Assembly: GCF_000607165.1 (NCBI RefSeq)
Contig: NZ_JFZG01000026.1
Coordinates: 1 to 64,000 of the forward strand
Origin: Ralstonia pickettii
GTDB taxonomy: Bacteria; Pseudomonadota; Gammaproteobacteria; Burkholderiales; Burkholderiaceae
DNA length: 64,000 nt
Direction: 5' to 3'
Shown here: positions 31,900-47,152 of the stretch, in pieces
Numbering within the stretch: the stretch's first letter is position 1
Layout: each line of letters opens with the position of its first letter
Notes under the pieces: generated by a model
The model's database searches: none
What the model saw: only the letters and a program-made list of their open reading frames with translations
What the model was told of the DNA's origin: nothing
Position numbers and translations under genes: made by a program

Positions 31900-31918
31900 G
31901 CGCCGCTCGTGGCGGCGC
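31900..31918 (-). terminator. Possible hairpin between proA and hemJ
   Basis: A seven-base-pair stem GCGCCGC / GCGGCGC with a five-base loop lies between proA and hemJ. On the minus strand it is followed by GACGCGTTTTC, so the T run is six bases away. It may be a weak terminator that lowers transcription into hemJ. Confidence 0.4.
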
Positions 31919-31938
31919 AAAACGTGCAAGAAGCGATA

Positions 31939-33219
31939 TCAGGTGCGAATCTCGCCGTGCCCGAACACGACGTACTTCAGCGAGGTCAGCCCCTCCAGCC
32001 CGACCGGTCCACGCGCGTGGAGCTTGTCGTTTGAGATGCCGATCTCGGCGCCCAGGCCGTACTCGAAGCCATCGGCAAATCGCGTAGACGCGTTGATCAT
32101 CACGCTCGCCGAATCGACCTCGCGCAGGAAGCGCATGCCGGTCGAATAGTTTTCGGTGATGATCGAATCGGTGTGTGCAGACCCGTAGGTGTTGATGTGC
32201 TCGATGGCGGCGTCCAGGCCGTCAACGGTGCGGATCGACAGGATCGGCGCGAGGTATTCGGTGTGCCAGTCGGCCTCAACAGCATCCTTCAGATTGCCGA
32301 AGCCGGCAGCTTCCAGCGTGGCGCGCGTGGCCGGGCATACGCGCAGTTCGACGCCCTTGTCCTGGTAAATCTTCGCCAGAGGCGGCAACGCGCGCGCAGC
32401 CACATCGCGCGACACGAGCAGCGTCTCCATCGTGTTGCACGGCGCATAGCGCTGCGTCTTGGCGTTGTCGCACACGCGCACGGCCTTTTCGATGTCGGCA
32501 TCGGCGTCGATGTAGACGTGGCAGATGCCATCCAGGTGCTTGATCATCGGCACCCGGGCTTCTTCGATCAGGCGCGCGATCAGGCTCTTGCCACCGCGCG
32601 GCACAATCACATCGACATACTCCGTCATGGTGATGAGCTTGCCGACCGCCGCGCGGTCTGTGGTGGCCACCACCTGCACGGCGTTGGCAGGCAAGCCAGC
32701 ATCGGCCAAACCTTCCTCGATGAGCGCGGCCAGCGCGCCGTTTGATTCGATCGCCTCGGAGCCGCCGCGCAGAATGGTCGCGTTGCCCGACTTGATGCAA
32801 AGCGCCGCGGCATCCACCGTCACGTTTGGACGCGACTCATAGATGATGCCGATCACGCCCAACGGCACACGCATCTGGCCGACCTGGATGCCGGTCGGGC
32901 GGAACTTCATGTTGCTGATCTCGCCGATGGGGTCCGGCAGCGCGGCGATCTGCTCCAGGCCAGCGGCCATGGTATCGATGGCGCGGTCGGTGAGCGTGAG
33001 GCGGTCGATGAAAGCAGCATCCTGGCCGTTAGCGCGGGCGCGCTCGACGTCGCGGGCGTTGATCTCTTTGAGCTTGGCAGCATCGCGACGGACGGCGGCT
33101 GCAATATGCAACAGCGCGCGGTTCTTCTGCGCGGTGCCGGCACGTGCCATGCCGCGCGAGGCGGTGCGCGCCTGACGGCCGACCAGGGCCATGTATTCGT
33201 TCACGTCGAGCTGCTTCAT
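31939..33219 (-). CDS. proA: Gamma-glutamyl phosphate reductase ProA
   Basis: A 426-residue aldehyde-dehydrogenase-family enzyme that reduces gamma-glutamyl phosphate to glutamate semialdehyde in proline synthesis. Recognised blocks include [35 protein letters not shown], the catalytic cysteine in [11 protein letters not shown], and [18 protein letters not shown] near the end. It follows holA in the leuS-lptE-holA-proA run. No proB is in the window. Confidence 0.96.
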   Translation of the reverse strand: MKQLDVNEYMALVGRQARTASRGMARAGTAQKNRALLHIAAAVRRDAAKLKEINARDVERARANGQDAAFIDRLTLTDRAIDTMAAGLEQIAALPDPIGEISNMKFRPTGIQVGQMRVPLGVIGIIYESRPNVTVDAAALCIKSGNATILRGGSEAIESNGALAALIEEGLADAGLPANAVQVVATTDRAAVGKLITMTEYVDVIVPRGGKSLIARLIEEARVPMIKHLDGICHVYIDADADIEKAVRVCDNAKTQRYAPCNTMETLLVSRDVAARALPPLAKIYQDKGVELRVCPATRATLEAAGFGNLKDAVEADWHTEYLAPILSIRTVDGLDAAIEHINTYGSAHTDSIITENYSTGMRFLREVDSASVMINASTRFADGFEYGLGAEIGISNDKLHARGPVGLEGLTSLKYVVFGHGEIRT

Positions 33220-33291
33220 GATGATCGCGACCGGCGAGCTGCCGGCAATTCAGAGTGAGGACAATTCGGAGGCTTGCGCCAATGGCGCGGA

Positions 33292-34368
33292 TCAGGCCGG
33301 CACCGGGAGGCTGCCGGGCCGCGCGATGCGCATCGCCAGTTGCAGCAGGCCATCCCATGGTTCAGCCGGTAGCGATGGTTCGCGCAATCCCTTGACCTGC
33401 CGATCCAGCTTGGCAGCCATGGAGAGTGCTCCCTCCAGCTCGTGCAGCGACAACCGCTGCGCCGCCTGCGGCACCAGCCGCTCGCGCGGGCCCCACACCC
33501 GAAGTTCCCGCAGCATCGAGGCCACCGGCTTGCCTTGGGCCGCACCAGAGGCGATTTTTGATAATACGCGAATTTCTTCGGTCAACGTCCAGAGGACCAG
33601 GACCGTGGCTTCACCCTCGCCGCGCAGGCCTTCGAGCATGCGGACCAGACGCGGCACATCTCCCGCCAGCATGGCTTCGGACAGCTTGAACACGTCGTAG
33701 CGCGCCACGTTGAGCACCGCATCGTGCACATCGTCGAACGTCAGTACGCCCGCCGGATGCAGCAGACCGAGCTTCTGGATTTCCTGATGCGCGGCCAGCA
33801 AGTTGCCCTCCACACGGTCGGCAATGAACTGCAGGGCGCGTCGGCCAGCCTCACCAGGCTCCGCACGCTGCTGCTGGCGTGCCAGGCGCTCGCCAATCCA
33901 GCCAGGCAGCTTGGTGCGGTCCACCGAATCGATCTTGATCGACACGCCCGCGCCTTCCAGCGCCGCGAACCACGCCGACTTGGCGGTCGCAAAATCCAGC
34001 CTCGGCAGCGTAATCAGCGTGAGGGTATCGGTGGCGGGGCCGGACGGCGTGCCCGCAGCCAATGCGCGCAATGCCTCACCGCCATCCTTGCCGGGCTTGC
34101 CGGACGGAATGCGCAACTCGACGATCTTGCGATCCCCGAACAGCGACATCGATTGCTGCGCCTCGGTCACGCGCGACCACGAGAAACCGCGCTCGACGCT
34201 CATCACCTCGCGCTCGCTAAAGCCCTGCGCACGGGCGGCCTGGCGCAGCGCATCAACAGCTTCCAGTGCGAGCAGGTGCTCGTCGCCGTGCACCACATAC
34301 AGCGGCGCGAGCCCCTTGGTGGTGGCCTGCTTCAGATGACCTTCGAGCGCATCGAGCCGCAATTGCAT
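33292..34368 (-). CDS. holA: DNA polymerase III subunit delta HolA
   Basis: A 358-residue clamp-loader subunit that opens the beta sliding clamp. The N-terminal AAA+-like region begins MQLRLDALEGHLKQATTKGLAPLYVVHGDE, quoted here only to its first twenty residues as the family start, MQLRLDALEGHLKQATTKGL. The helical C-terminal collar region contains GLRGEGEATVLVLWTLTEEI. As in other delta subunits, a full Walker A motif is absent. It starts 25 bases after lptE, consistent with one transcription unit. Confidence 0.92.
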   Translation of the reverse strand: MQLRLDALEGHLKQATTKGLAPLYVVHGDEHLLALEAVDALRQAARAQGFSEREVMSVERGFSWSRVTEAQQSMSLFGDRKIVELRIPSGKPGKDGGEALRALAAGTPSGPATDTLTLITLPRLDFATAKSAWFAALEGAGVSIKIDSVDRTKLPGWIGERLARQQQRAEPGEAGRRALQFIADRVEGNLLAAHQEIQKLGLLHPAGVLTFDDVHDAVLNVARYDVFKLSEAMLAGDVPRLVRMLEGLRGEGEATVLVLWTLTEEIRVLSKIASGAAQGKPVASMLRELRVWGPRERLVPQAAQRLSLHELEGALSMAAKLDRQVKGLREPSLPAEPWDGLLQLAMRIARPGSLPVPA

Positions 34369-34393
34369 GCCAAACCTTGCCCTGATCCGCCGC

Positions 34394-34924
34394 TTACGAC
34401 GGCAGCTTCACGGCACCCAGACGCCGCACGAGCTGATTGATCGTATCGCCCTGCATGTCGCGGTAGAGCGCCGCTTCTTCGTAGTCCTTGGCGAGCACCT
34501 GCGTCTCGTTGTACGAGAGATCGCGGAACTGCGTGATTTCCGACGGCGGGATCAGCAGGTTGTCGTGCGCATCGCGCAGCTGGAAGCGGAAGCGATACGT
34601 AATGCGGTATTCGCGCACCACACCTTGCGGCGTGAGCGACGAGATGGTCTTCACGCGATCTTCGGCCAGCACGTCGAGCAGCGCATCGGCGTCTTTCTTG
34701 TCCGACACGATGACGGTGTCAGAGCCGTTGTCGATTAGCCGGCGCAACTGCGCGCGCATCTGCGAGTTCTGCGGCAGATTGATGTACAGCCGCTTGAACG
34801 CAAAGTCGGTATTGCCCCGCATGTGAAAACCGCAGGCGGACAGCGCCGGAAGCGCGATCGCCAGGGCAAGGACAGAGCGACCAAAGCGGCGGCGGGACAA
34901 ACCTCGGGACAACGACATAACCAT
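34394..34924 (-). CDS. lptE: LPS-assembly lipoprotein LptE
   Basis: A 176-residue outer-membrane lipoprotein. A signal peptide with lipobox LSAC places the lipidated cysteine at about residue 31, just before GFHMRGNTDFAFKRLYI, a typical LptE start. LptE plugs the LptD barrel and helps insert lipopolysaccharide into the outer leaflet. Two ATGs lie two codons apart (34,924 and 34,918), and AAGGA could serve either. It lies between leuS and holA, the conserved position. Confidence 0.92.
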   Translation of the reverse strand: MVMSLSRGLSRRRFGRSVLALAIALPALSACGFHMRGNTDFAFKRLYINLPQNSQMRAQLRRLIDNGSDTVIVSDKKDADALLDVLAEDRVKTISSLTPQGVVREYRITYRFRFQLRDAHDNLLIPPSEITQFRDLSYNETQVLAKDYEEAALYRDMQGDTINQLVRRLGAVKLPS

Positions 34925-34948
34925 GCGTTCCTTGAGTGGGATGGCCGA

Positions 34949-37666
<2,718 letters not shown>

Positions 37667-37710
37667 TTATACCGTCGCCACCCATCCCATCCGGGCGATC
37701 GCGAGCGGAG

Positions 37711-37745
37711 AAAAAAGGCGCCGGACAGGCCTGCCGGCGCCCTTT
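37711..37745 (-). terminator. Intrinsic terminator after dapB
   Basis: Read on the minus strand, GGCGCCGG pairs with CCGGCGCC around an internal CAGGCCTG palindrome and is followed by TTTTTT. It lies just beyond the dapB stop and upstream of leuS. Confidence 0.8.
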
Positions 37746-37759
37746 CCTGCCCACCTGAT

Positions 37760-38551
37760 TTACAGGCCGAGCACGTCGTTCATGTCGTACAAGCCTTTCT
37801 TGCCGGCCACGTACACCGCAGCGCGCACGGCGCCTTCGGCATACGACTGGCGCGTGTTGGAGCGATGCGTGATCTCGATGCGCTCGCCGTCACCGGCAAA
37901 CAGCACGGTGTGGTCGCCTACGATGTCGCCGCCGCGCACGGTGGCAAAACCAATGGTGCCAAGCTCCCGCGGGCCGGTCTCACCTTCTCGGGCATACACC
38001 GCACGATCAGCCAGCTTGGTGCCCTGCGCCTCGGCCACGATCTCGCCCATCTTGAGCGCGGTGCCCGACGGCGCGTCGATCTTGTGCTTGTGGTGCGCCT
38101 CGATGATCTCGACGTCATAGCCCTGCGCCAGGATCTTCGCGGCGACTTCGATCAACTTGAAGGTCGCGTTCACGCCCACGCTCATGTTTGGCGCCCAGAC
38201 CACGCCGATCGACTCGCCGTAGGTCTTGAAGCTGGCCTTCTGCTCGGCCGTGAAGCCGGTCGTACCGATCACCACGGCAGTGCCCAGCTCACGCGCCACA
38301 TTCAGATGATTGAGCGTCGCGTCAGGACGTGTGAAATCGATCAGCACATCGGCCTGCGAGAGCCCCGCGCGCACGTCGTCGGTCACAATCACGCCAGTGG
38401 TCTTGCCAAGCTTGACGCCGGCGTCCTGTCCCACGGCGTCGCTGCCGGCGCGGTCCAGCGCGGCGCCCAGCGTCACGCCCGGCGTACTCAGTACGGTGTC
38501 GATCAGCATCTGGCCCATGCGGCCCGAGGCGCCTGCAATCGCAATTTTCAT
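37760..38551 (-). CDS. dapB: 4-hydroxy-tetrahydrodipicolinate reductase DapB
   Basis: A 263-residue enzyme of the lysine and diaminopimelate pathway. The nucleotide-binding start [17 protein letters not shown] and the substrate and catalytic block [20 protein letters not shown] (with the His-His and Lys pair) are intact. The ATG at 38,551 is chosen over one eight codons upstream that adds non-family residues. It follows bamE on the minus strand, the common order in betaproteobacteria. Confidence 0.95.
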   Translation of the reverse strand: MKIAIAGASGRMGQMLIDTVLSTPGVTLGAALDRAGSDAVGQDAGVKLGKTTGVIVTDDVRAGLSQADVLIDFTRPDATLNHLNVARELGTAVVIGTTGFTAEQKASFKTYGESIGVVWAPNMSVGVNATFKLIEVAAKILAQGYDVEIIEAHHKHKIDAPSGTALKMGEIVAEAQGTKLADRAVYAREGETGPRELGTIGFATVRGGDIVGDHTVLFAGDGERIEITHRSNTRQSYAEGAVRAAVYVAGKKGLYDMNDVLGL

Positions 38552-38602
38552 GTCGGTGGAAGCGAAAAGCTGCAAAAGAGAAAGCGGTCTGTAAAACGCA
38601 CA

Positions 38603-38625
38603 AGCGGCGGAACCCGTCCGCCGCT
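38603..38625 (-). terminator. Possible hairpin between bamE and dapB
   Basis: An eight-base-pair stem AGCGGCGG / CCGCCGCT with a seven-base loop lies between bamE and dapB. No clear T run follows on the minus strand, so it may be an RNA-processing or partial termination site. Confidence 0.35.
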
Positions 38626-38674
38626 CGCTCGAAGATGGTGTGCCGGTGCTCCGGCTACACGCGCCCCTGGGCGT

Positions 38675-39331
38675 TCAGGGCGACGTGGTGGCCGGCGGCG
38701 GAACGCTGGTGTCGGTACCGCCACCACCAGTGCGGCGCTCCGGCAGCGTCACGTCAACACTGTTTTTGGAGCCGGTGGTCGACTGCACGCGGTCAGCTGC
38801 TTCAGCCGACGGAATCGACGGCGCGCGCGCTGCCGGTGCGGCACCCGCAGCAGCAGCGGCTTGCGCGGCGTCCTTCTTCGGGCGCTTGATGCCATCGATC
38901 TCGGAGATCAGTTCCGATTCGGACGGCAGCTCATCAGCGCCTACCCACTTGGCAAGGCGATCCCCATCAAACCACACGGTCAGCTTGCGTTCCTGCACAA
39001 CGGCCGTGTTGCCACGCTTGAACGAGAAGATGTAGTCCCAGCGGTTGGCATGGAACATATCCGTCAACAGCGGCGTGCCGAGTACGAAGCGCACTTGGTC
39101 GCGCGTCATGCCTTCCTTGAGCTGCGCTGCTTGTTCGCGCGAGACGAAATTGCCTTGGACGATATCGATGCGATACGGCGTGATGGCATTGGCGATCTTG
39201 CGCGTGGTGCTGTCATAGGTGCCGCATCCGGCCAGCAACGCCGACGCAGCGAGCATGGCACCCACCAACAGGCCGCCGCGACGGGCGACGTGGGTAAAAC
39301 GGACAGGACTGCGCGCAAAGGAAAAGGTCAT
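38675..39331 (-). CDS. bamE: Outer-membrane assembly lipoprotein BamE (OmlA/SmpA)
   Basis: A 218-residue lipoprotein with lipobox LLAGC (Cys at about 36). The BamE domain covers about 50-140, with IVQGNFVSREQAAQLKEGMT and VRFVLGTPLLTDMFHANRWD. It is part of the BAM complex that folds outer-membrane proteins. The last 70 residues are an Ala/Pro/Ser/Gly-rich tail beyond the usual BamE length, probably flexible. It is divergent from fur, a conserved arrangement. Confidence 0.93.
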   Translation of the reverse strand: MTFSFARSPVRFTHVARRGGLLVGAMLAASALLAGCGTYDSTTRKIANAITPYRIDIVQGNFVSREQAAQLKEGMTRDQVRFVLGTPLLTDMFHANRWDYIFSFKRGNTAVVQERKLTVWFDGDRLAKWVGADELPSESELISEIDGIKRPKKDAAQAAAAAGAAPAARAPSIPSAEAADRVQSTTGSKNSVDVTLPERRTGGGGTDTSVPPPATTSP

Positions 39332-39480
39332 GAGCGATCGGCCTTCAAACGGTTCCGGACATGCCGGTACGGGAGGAATCGGCGACGGCGGTGCAAATCG
39401 TGCACGCCCGTCAATAGGACTTTTGCCGCCAAAACCCTTATGATTGGAATCCGAACATTGTACTCTAGGGAGCCTGGCGC

Positions 39481-39912
39481 ATGCCGAGTCCTGCAGACCT
39501 CAAGAACATCGGTCTGAAAGCCACGGTGCCGCGGTTGAAGATCCTCGAGATCTTTCAGACCAGCGAAGAGCGCCACATGAGCGCCGAAGACGTGTACCGC
39601 ATCCTGCTCGCCGAGCACATGGACATTGGCCTGGCCACGGTCTATCGCGTGCTGACGCAGTTCGAACAGGCGGGGCTGCTGTCACGCAACAACTTCGAAT
39701 CCGGCAAGGCGATCTACGAACTCAACGAAGGCAAACACCACGATCACCTGGTGTGCCTCGATTGCGGCCGCGTGGAAGAATTTTTCGATGCCGAGATCGA
39801 GCAGCGCCAGCAGAGCATCGCCCGTGCGCGCGGCTTCGCGCTGCAGGAGCACGCGCTGTCGCTCTATGGCAATTGCACGAAGGAAGCCTGCCCGCATCGG
39901 CCAAAGCGCTGA
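39481..39912 (+). CDS. fur: Ferric uptake regulator Fur
   Basis: A 143-residue metal-dependent repressor of iron-acquisition genes. The N-terminal winged helix contains [20 protein letters not shown] and [17 protein letters not shown]. The metal-binding hinge [11 protein letters not shown] has the histidine cluster and the CxxC zinc pair, and a second Cys pair lies in [10 protein letters not shown] near the end. It is divergent from bamE with 149 bases between. A strong terminator follows. Confidence 0.96.
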   Translation: MPSPADLKNIGLKATVPRLKILEIFQTSEERHMSAEDVYRILLAEHMDIGLATVYRVLTQFEQAGLLSRNNFESGKAIYELNEGKHHDHLVCLDCGRVEEFFDAEIEQRQQSIARARGFALQEHALSLYGNCTKEACPHRPKR

Positions 39913-39928
39913 AGCGCCATCGCAAAAG

Positions 39929-39957
39929 AAAACGGCCGCATCGTCTGCGGCCGTTTT
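39929..39957 (+). terminator. Intrinsic terminator after fur
   Basis: A twelve-base-pair stem AAAACGGCCGCA / TGCGGCCGTTTT with a five-base loop and a T run, starting 17 bases after the fur stop. The A run on its left lets it also act on the minus strand for the LysR pseudogene. Confidence 0.9.
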
Positions 39958-39983
39958 TCATTGGAGCGGCGAGTTGGCGGATG

Positions 39984-41026
39984 TCAGGCAGACAACCGCG
40001 TCTCGCCCTCCTTTTCTGCGTCGCCCTGGCCGCCCTTCTCGGCCTTGCCATGCTCATTGGCCTGTACGGGCGGATGGGCCGGCACGCCCGACGCCTGCCC
40101 GGTGTATTCGGCCACGACCTGCTTGAAGAGCTGACGCGCCCACACCAGCATCGGGTGCGTGTTGCGGCTACGGTGCCACAGCATGTTCAGCCCCAGCACG
40201 GTTTCAAGCTCTGCGGGCAGCGGGAACGCGTTGAGGTCGTACATCTTGCAGACCATGTCCTTCATCAGCGAGTTGACCGTGAAGATCATGTCGGTCTGGG
40301 CAGCCACTTCGCCCTGCGTGCGCCAGCTATGCACGGTCATGGTCGAGTTGCGCTTGAGGCCGCGCTGCTGCAGGGCGTAGTCCAGCGGAATGAGCGACGG
40401 CGCAACGCGGCTGCCGGGGCTGCCCTGCGCGATGAAGATATGCTCGCAGTCGAGGTATTGCTCGAGCGTGCAGCGATCACCGAGGATCGGGTGGTCCTTG
40501 CGTGCACAGACCCACATGTTGAAGGAGGTCACGACCTCTTCCATGATCTCGGGGTGGCGCGTGGGAAACGGCGAGAACGCCAGATCCAGCTCGTTGGCGC
40601 GCATGGCGGCCACATCGGCCTCCCACGAGGACGACTCGGTCAGGCGTACCTGCAATGACGGTGCCAGCCGCTTGATGCGCAACAGGAAGCGATCGAACAG
40701 CGCATCGCCCAACGTGCCGGCAAAGCTGACGTTGAACGTACCGGTGGCTTCGGCCGGGTCAAAAGGGCGATATCGCCTTCGTTGATGGCAGCCCACAGGT
40801 CAAGCATCTCACGCACCTTGGGGCCGAGTTCGAGCGCCTTGGGCGTGGGTGTCAGACCGTGCGGAACACGGATGAAGAGGGGATCGTCGAAAATTTCGCG
40901 TAGACGGCCCAGCGAATGCGAGACAGCCGGTGCGGTCATGTGCATCTTTTCAGCCACGTAGGTGGCGTTGCGCTTGCTGAGCAGCTCAACAAAAATCACC
41001 AGCAGCTTGGTATCGACGTTGACCAT
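39984..41026 (-). pseudogene. Frameshifted LysR-family regulator next to fur
   Basis: The gene is split between two frames. The first part (41,026 to about 40,765) encodes a normal LysR helix-turn-helix, MVNVDTKLLVIFVELLSKRN to AAINEGDIA. The second part (about 40,764 to 39,984) continues in another frame as FDPAEATGTFNVSFAGTLGD and the full ligand-binding domain. The break is at a homopolymer run, AAAAGGG at 40,761-40,767 on the plus strand. The span is 1,043 bases, one short of 348 codons, so a single missing base explains it. It may be a real mutation, an assembly error or programmed slippage. Confidence 0.85.
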
Positions 41027-41338
41027 GGGACGCCTTGGCTCGAACACGTTGGGAAACTGGAAAGGCAACCATTGCCGAGGCAACGGGTCGGATGCGGCGT
41101 AAAAGCCCGCCACATCACAATGTAGTATTTGTTCAGTGTACGGACTGCAACCCGATTTTCAAAGCGAATTCCTGTTGCGCGAATTCGAAACTTGCCCATC
41201 CGCAAACGTTTCTTTTCAGTTCTTAACAAACTGGTATCGAGCGTGCGCCGAGTGGCGCGTGGCTGTGACGGCTGCTGCGCTTCGCCCGCCTATGAAAAAC
41301 GCGCCCGAAGGCGCGTTTTTCTGTGCCTTTAAGCAGGA
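41027..41338. other. 312-base intergenic region between the LysR pseudogene and gap
   Basis: No gene is supported here. The region holds the likely promoter of the LysR pseudogene and, at its far end, the terminator of gap. The word GCGAATTC occurs twice, 15 bases apart (about 41,165-41,190), without an assigned role. Confidence 0.6.
41295..41320 (-). terminator. Intrinsic terminator after gap
   Basis: A ten-base-pair stem AAAAACGCGC / GCGCGTTTTT with loop CCGAAG, 19 bases beyond the gap stop. The run of A on the plus strand gives the T tract on the minus transcript. Confidence 0.88.
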
Positions 41339-44439
<3,101 letters not shown>

Positions 44440-44555
44440 GCGAACCTGCGGCAGGAGATAGGCGGGAAAACCGCGATTTTACCAGACGGGGATGACCCGG
44501 CTGGGGTGATCGCGGTCAGTAAAACGTGCTACGACTTCCCCCTCCCCCGCCCGGC

Positions 44556-45704
44556 TTACCACTCCGCGACGGAACCGTCGGCGTGGCGCCACACTGGGTT
44601 GCGCCAGTCGGGGGCTTCCTTGCTGCGTTCGATGACCAGCGCCTCGTCAATGTCGACGCCCAGGCCGGGCAGGCGCGGCGGGCGGATATAGCCGCCTTCC
44701 AGGGCGAAATCGGCCTTGTTCCGCACGTAATCAAGCAGTTCGGCGCCCTTGTTGTAATGGATGCCCATGCTCTGTTCCTGCAACGTGGCGTTCCAGCTCA
44801 CGAAATCGACGTGCAGGCAGGCCGCCAGAGCGATGGGGCCCAGCGGGCAATGCGGCGCCAACGCCACATCGTAAGCTTCGGCCATTGCGGCGATCTTCAC
44901 GCATTCGGTAATGCCGCCGGCGTGAGACAGGTCCGGCTGCAGAATCGATACCCCACCCGCTTCCAGCACGCGCTTGAAGTCGAAACGCGAGAACATGCGC
45001 TCGCCGGCGGCGATGGGCAGATGCGTGTGGGCGGCCAGGCGGGCGTAGGTTTCGGCCTGCTCGGCCAGCACCGGTTCTTCGATAAAGAGCGGGCGATACG
45101 GCTCCAGCTCCTTGATCAGCACCTTGGCCATCGGCGCAGAAACGCGGCCATGGAAATCGAGCCCGAATTCGACGGTATTGCCAAAGGCCGAGCGAATTTC
45201 TGCAACCTTCGCCACCGCGGCATCCACGGCGCGGGACGTGTCGATGATGCCCATCTCTTCGCAGCCGTTGAGCTTGAAGTGATCAAAGCCGCCGGCCTGC
45301 AGCGCCTTCATGCCGGCAATCACATCGGCCGGACGGTCGCCGCCGACCCAGCTGTACGTGCGCATCTTGTCGCGCACGAGGCCACCAAGCAGTTCGTACA
45401 CCGGCACGCCCAGCACCTTTCCCTTGATGTCCCACAGCGCCTGGTCAATGCCGGCAATGGCGCTCATCAGAATCGGGCCGCCGCGGTAGAAGCCGGCGCG
45501 GTACATGGTCTGCCAGAGGTCGTTGATGCGGCTCGGGTCTTGGCCGATGAGGTAGTCGGACAGCTCATGCACCGCCGCTTCCACCGTGCGCGCACGGCCT
45601 TCGATGACGGGCTCGCCCCAGCCGGTGACGCCCTCATCGGTCTCGACTTTCAGGAACATCCAGCGCGGCGGCAGGCGGTAGGTGGTCAGACGGGTGATTT
45701 TCAT
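44556..45704 (-). CDS. dgoD: D-galactonate dehydratase DgoD
   Basis: A 382-residue enolase-superfamily enzyme, the same length as E. coli DgoD. It dehydrates D-galactonate to 2-keto-3-deoxygalactonate. Metal and active-site motifs are [20 protein letters not shown] and [12 protein letters not shown], with [12 protein letters not shown] and the catalytic-histidine region LAPHCPLGP following. It is the last gene of the minus-strand galactose cluster, 15 bases after dgoA. Confidence 0.94.
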   Translation of the reverse strand: MKITRLTTYRLPPRWMFLKVETDEGVTGWGEPVIEGRARTVEAAVHELSDYLIGQDPSRINDLWQTMYRAGFYRGGPILMSAIAGIDQALWDIKGKVLGVPVYELLGGLVRDKMRTYSWVGGDRPADVIAGMKALQAGGFDHFKLNGCEEMGIIDTSRAVDAAVAKVAEIRSAFGNTVEFGLDFHGRVSAPMAKVLIKELEPYRPLFIEEPVLAEQAETYARLAAHTHLPIAAGERMFSRFDFKRVLEAGGVSILQPDLSHAGGITECVKIAAMAEAYDVALAPHCPLGPIALAACLHVDFVSWNATLQEQSMGIHYNKGAELLDYVRNKADFALEGGYIRPPRLPGLGVDIDEALVIERSKEAPDWRNPVWRHADGSVAEW

Positions 45705-45719
45705 GGATCGATGATGCGT

Positions 45720-46346
45720 TCAGGTGCGGACAGATTGGGCGGTGCGGTAAGCGGTGACGAAGGCGCGTGCGCGTTCGGCGGTGCGCTCGACGGGCTGGCC
45801 TGGGCGATACAGGTCGCTGCCGAGGCCAGCGCCAATGCAGCCGGCGGCAAGGTAATCGGCGAGGTTCTCCGGCGTGATGCTGCCCACGGCAAATACCGGC
45901 ACCTCGGGCGGCAGCACGGCCTTGAGCGCGCGCACATAGCCGGGGCCTAGCGCGCCGGCCGGGAAAATCTTCAGTGCCTGCGCGCCCGCATCGAGCGCGG
46001 CAAAGGCCTCGGTGGCGGTCATGCAGCCAATGCAGGTGACGAGGCCGGCGTGGGCGGCGGCGCGGATCACCGGCGCATGCGTGTTGGGCGTGACGACCAA
46101 CTTGCCGCCCGCCGCGACCATCAGGTCAACGTCTTCTGGGCGCAGCACGGTGCCTGCACCGATCAGCGCGCGGTCACCGAAGGCGCGTGCGGCCAGTTGC
46201 ACGCTTTGCGCCCAGTCGGGCGAATTCAGCGGAATTTCGATGGCATCGAAACCGGCATCGACGAGCGCCTGCGTGTGCGCCAGCACCTCGTCGGGCCGGA
46301 TGCCGCGCAGGATGGCGATCAGCGGAAGGTGGGTTGTCCAGGTCAT
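45720..46346 (-). CDS. dgoA: 2-dehydro-3-deoxy-6-phosphogalactonate aldolase DgoA
   Basis: A 208-residue class I KDPG/KDPGal-family aldolase that splits KDPGal into pyruvate and glyceraldehyde-3-phosphate. LIAILRGIRPDE, EIPLNSPD, LIGAGTVLRPEDV and the Schiff-base lysine in ALKIFPAGALGPGY are present. The conserved start MTWTTHLPLIAI at 46,346 overlaps the SDR stop by four bases; 42 upstream codons in this frame lie inside the SDR gene and are rejected. Confidence 0.94.
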   Translation of the reverse strand: MTWTTHLPLIAILRGIRPDEVLAHTQALVDAGFDAIEIPLNSPDWAQSVQLAARAFGDRALIGAGTVLRPEDVDLMVAAGGKLVVTPNTHAPVIRAAAHAGLVTCIGCMTATEAFAALDAGAQALKIFPAGALGPGYVRALKAVLPPEVPVFAVGSITPENLADYLAAGCIGAGLGSDLYRPGQPVERTAERARAFVTAYRTAQSVRT

Positions 46347-47152
46347 TCGTGATAGAGCTGCGAGCGCCCGCCATCGATCAGGATGTCGGTCGCGTTGATG
46401 AAACGCGCCTCGTCGGAAGCGAGGAACAGCGCGGTGTAGGCCACCTCTTCGGGCTCGCCGATGCGCTTGCACGGCAGCAGCTCAGCCTGGCGGCGGCGTT
46501 CGGCTTGCGGATCGGGGGCGGCGGCAAAGCCGGCCTCGGCAATCGGCGTAAGGATCAGCCCCGGCGAGATCGAATTCACGCGGATACCCCGCGCCGCATA
46601 TTCAATGCCCAGCGCCCGCGTGAGCCCGATCAGCCCATGCTTGGCCACCGGATACGGAAACGCGCCCGGAATGATCTTGTGCCCATGCACCGAGGCAATG
46701 TTGACGATGCTGCCCGCGCCGCGCGCCAGCATGTGCGGCAGCACGGCGCGCGCGCAGTGCCACGCGCCTTCCAGATCGACGGAAAGACAACGCGCCCAAT
46801 CGTCCTCGCTCAACTTGAGGGGATCGGCAAACACGTTGATGCCGGCGTTGTTGACCAGCACGTCAATCCCGCCAAAGCGCTCGACGCCTGCGGCGACCAT
46901 CGCGTCGATCTGCGCACGGTCGCGCACGTCGGCTTGTACGAGGAGGATGTTGTCGTCGCTGCCGACGCTGTTGCCAATTTCGGCGGCGAAGGCCTCGGCG
47001 CGCTCGTCACGCACCAGCGCGTTGACGATCACACGTGCGCCGTGTTGCGCGAACAGCTTGGCAATCGCGCCGCCAATGCCTTGCGTGGCGCCCGTCACCA
47101 GGGCGACCTTGCCTGCGAGACGCGGCGGAAAAGACATCGGAGAAGCAGTCAT
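46343..47152 (-). CDS. Short-chain dehydrogenase, probable sugar 1-dehydrogenase
   Basis: A 269-residue SDR with the NAD(P)-binding TGATQGIGGAIAKLF, NNAGI and a Ser-Tyr-Lys catalytic set (ASVHG, then YPVAK; the Tyr-x-x-x-Lys is as YPVAK). It ends DILIDGGRSQLYHE. Its place between the epimerase and dgoA suggests oxidation of D-galactose or L-arabinose to the lactone, but SDR specificity cannot be read from sequence. The ATG at 47,152 overlaps the epimerase stop; a second ATG five codons in is possible. Confidence 0.82.
   Translation of the reverse strand: MTASPMSFPPRLAGKVALVTGATQGIGGAIAKLFAQHGARVIVNALVRDERAEAFAAEIGNSVGSDDNILLVQADVRDRAQIDAMVAAGVERFGGIDVLVNNAGINVFADPLKLSEDDWARCLSVDLEGAWHCARAVLPHMLARGAGSIVNIASVHGHKIIPGAFPYPVAKHGLIGLTRALGIEYAARGIRVNSISPGLILTPIAEAGFAAAPDPQAERRRQAELLPCKRIGEPEEVAYTALFLASDEARFINATDILIDGGRSQLYHE

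Noticed and set aside
39423-39444. A possible fur promoter (TTGCCG with TATGAT)
   Set aside because: The spacing of ten bases is far too short for a sigma-70 promoter, and no Fur-box-like palindrome was found.
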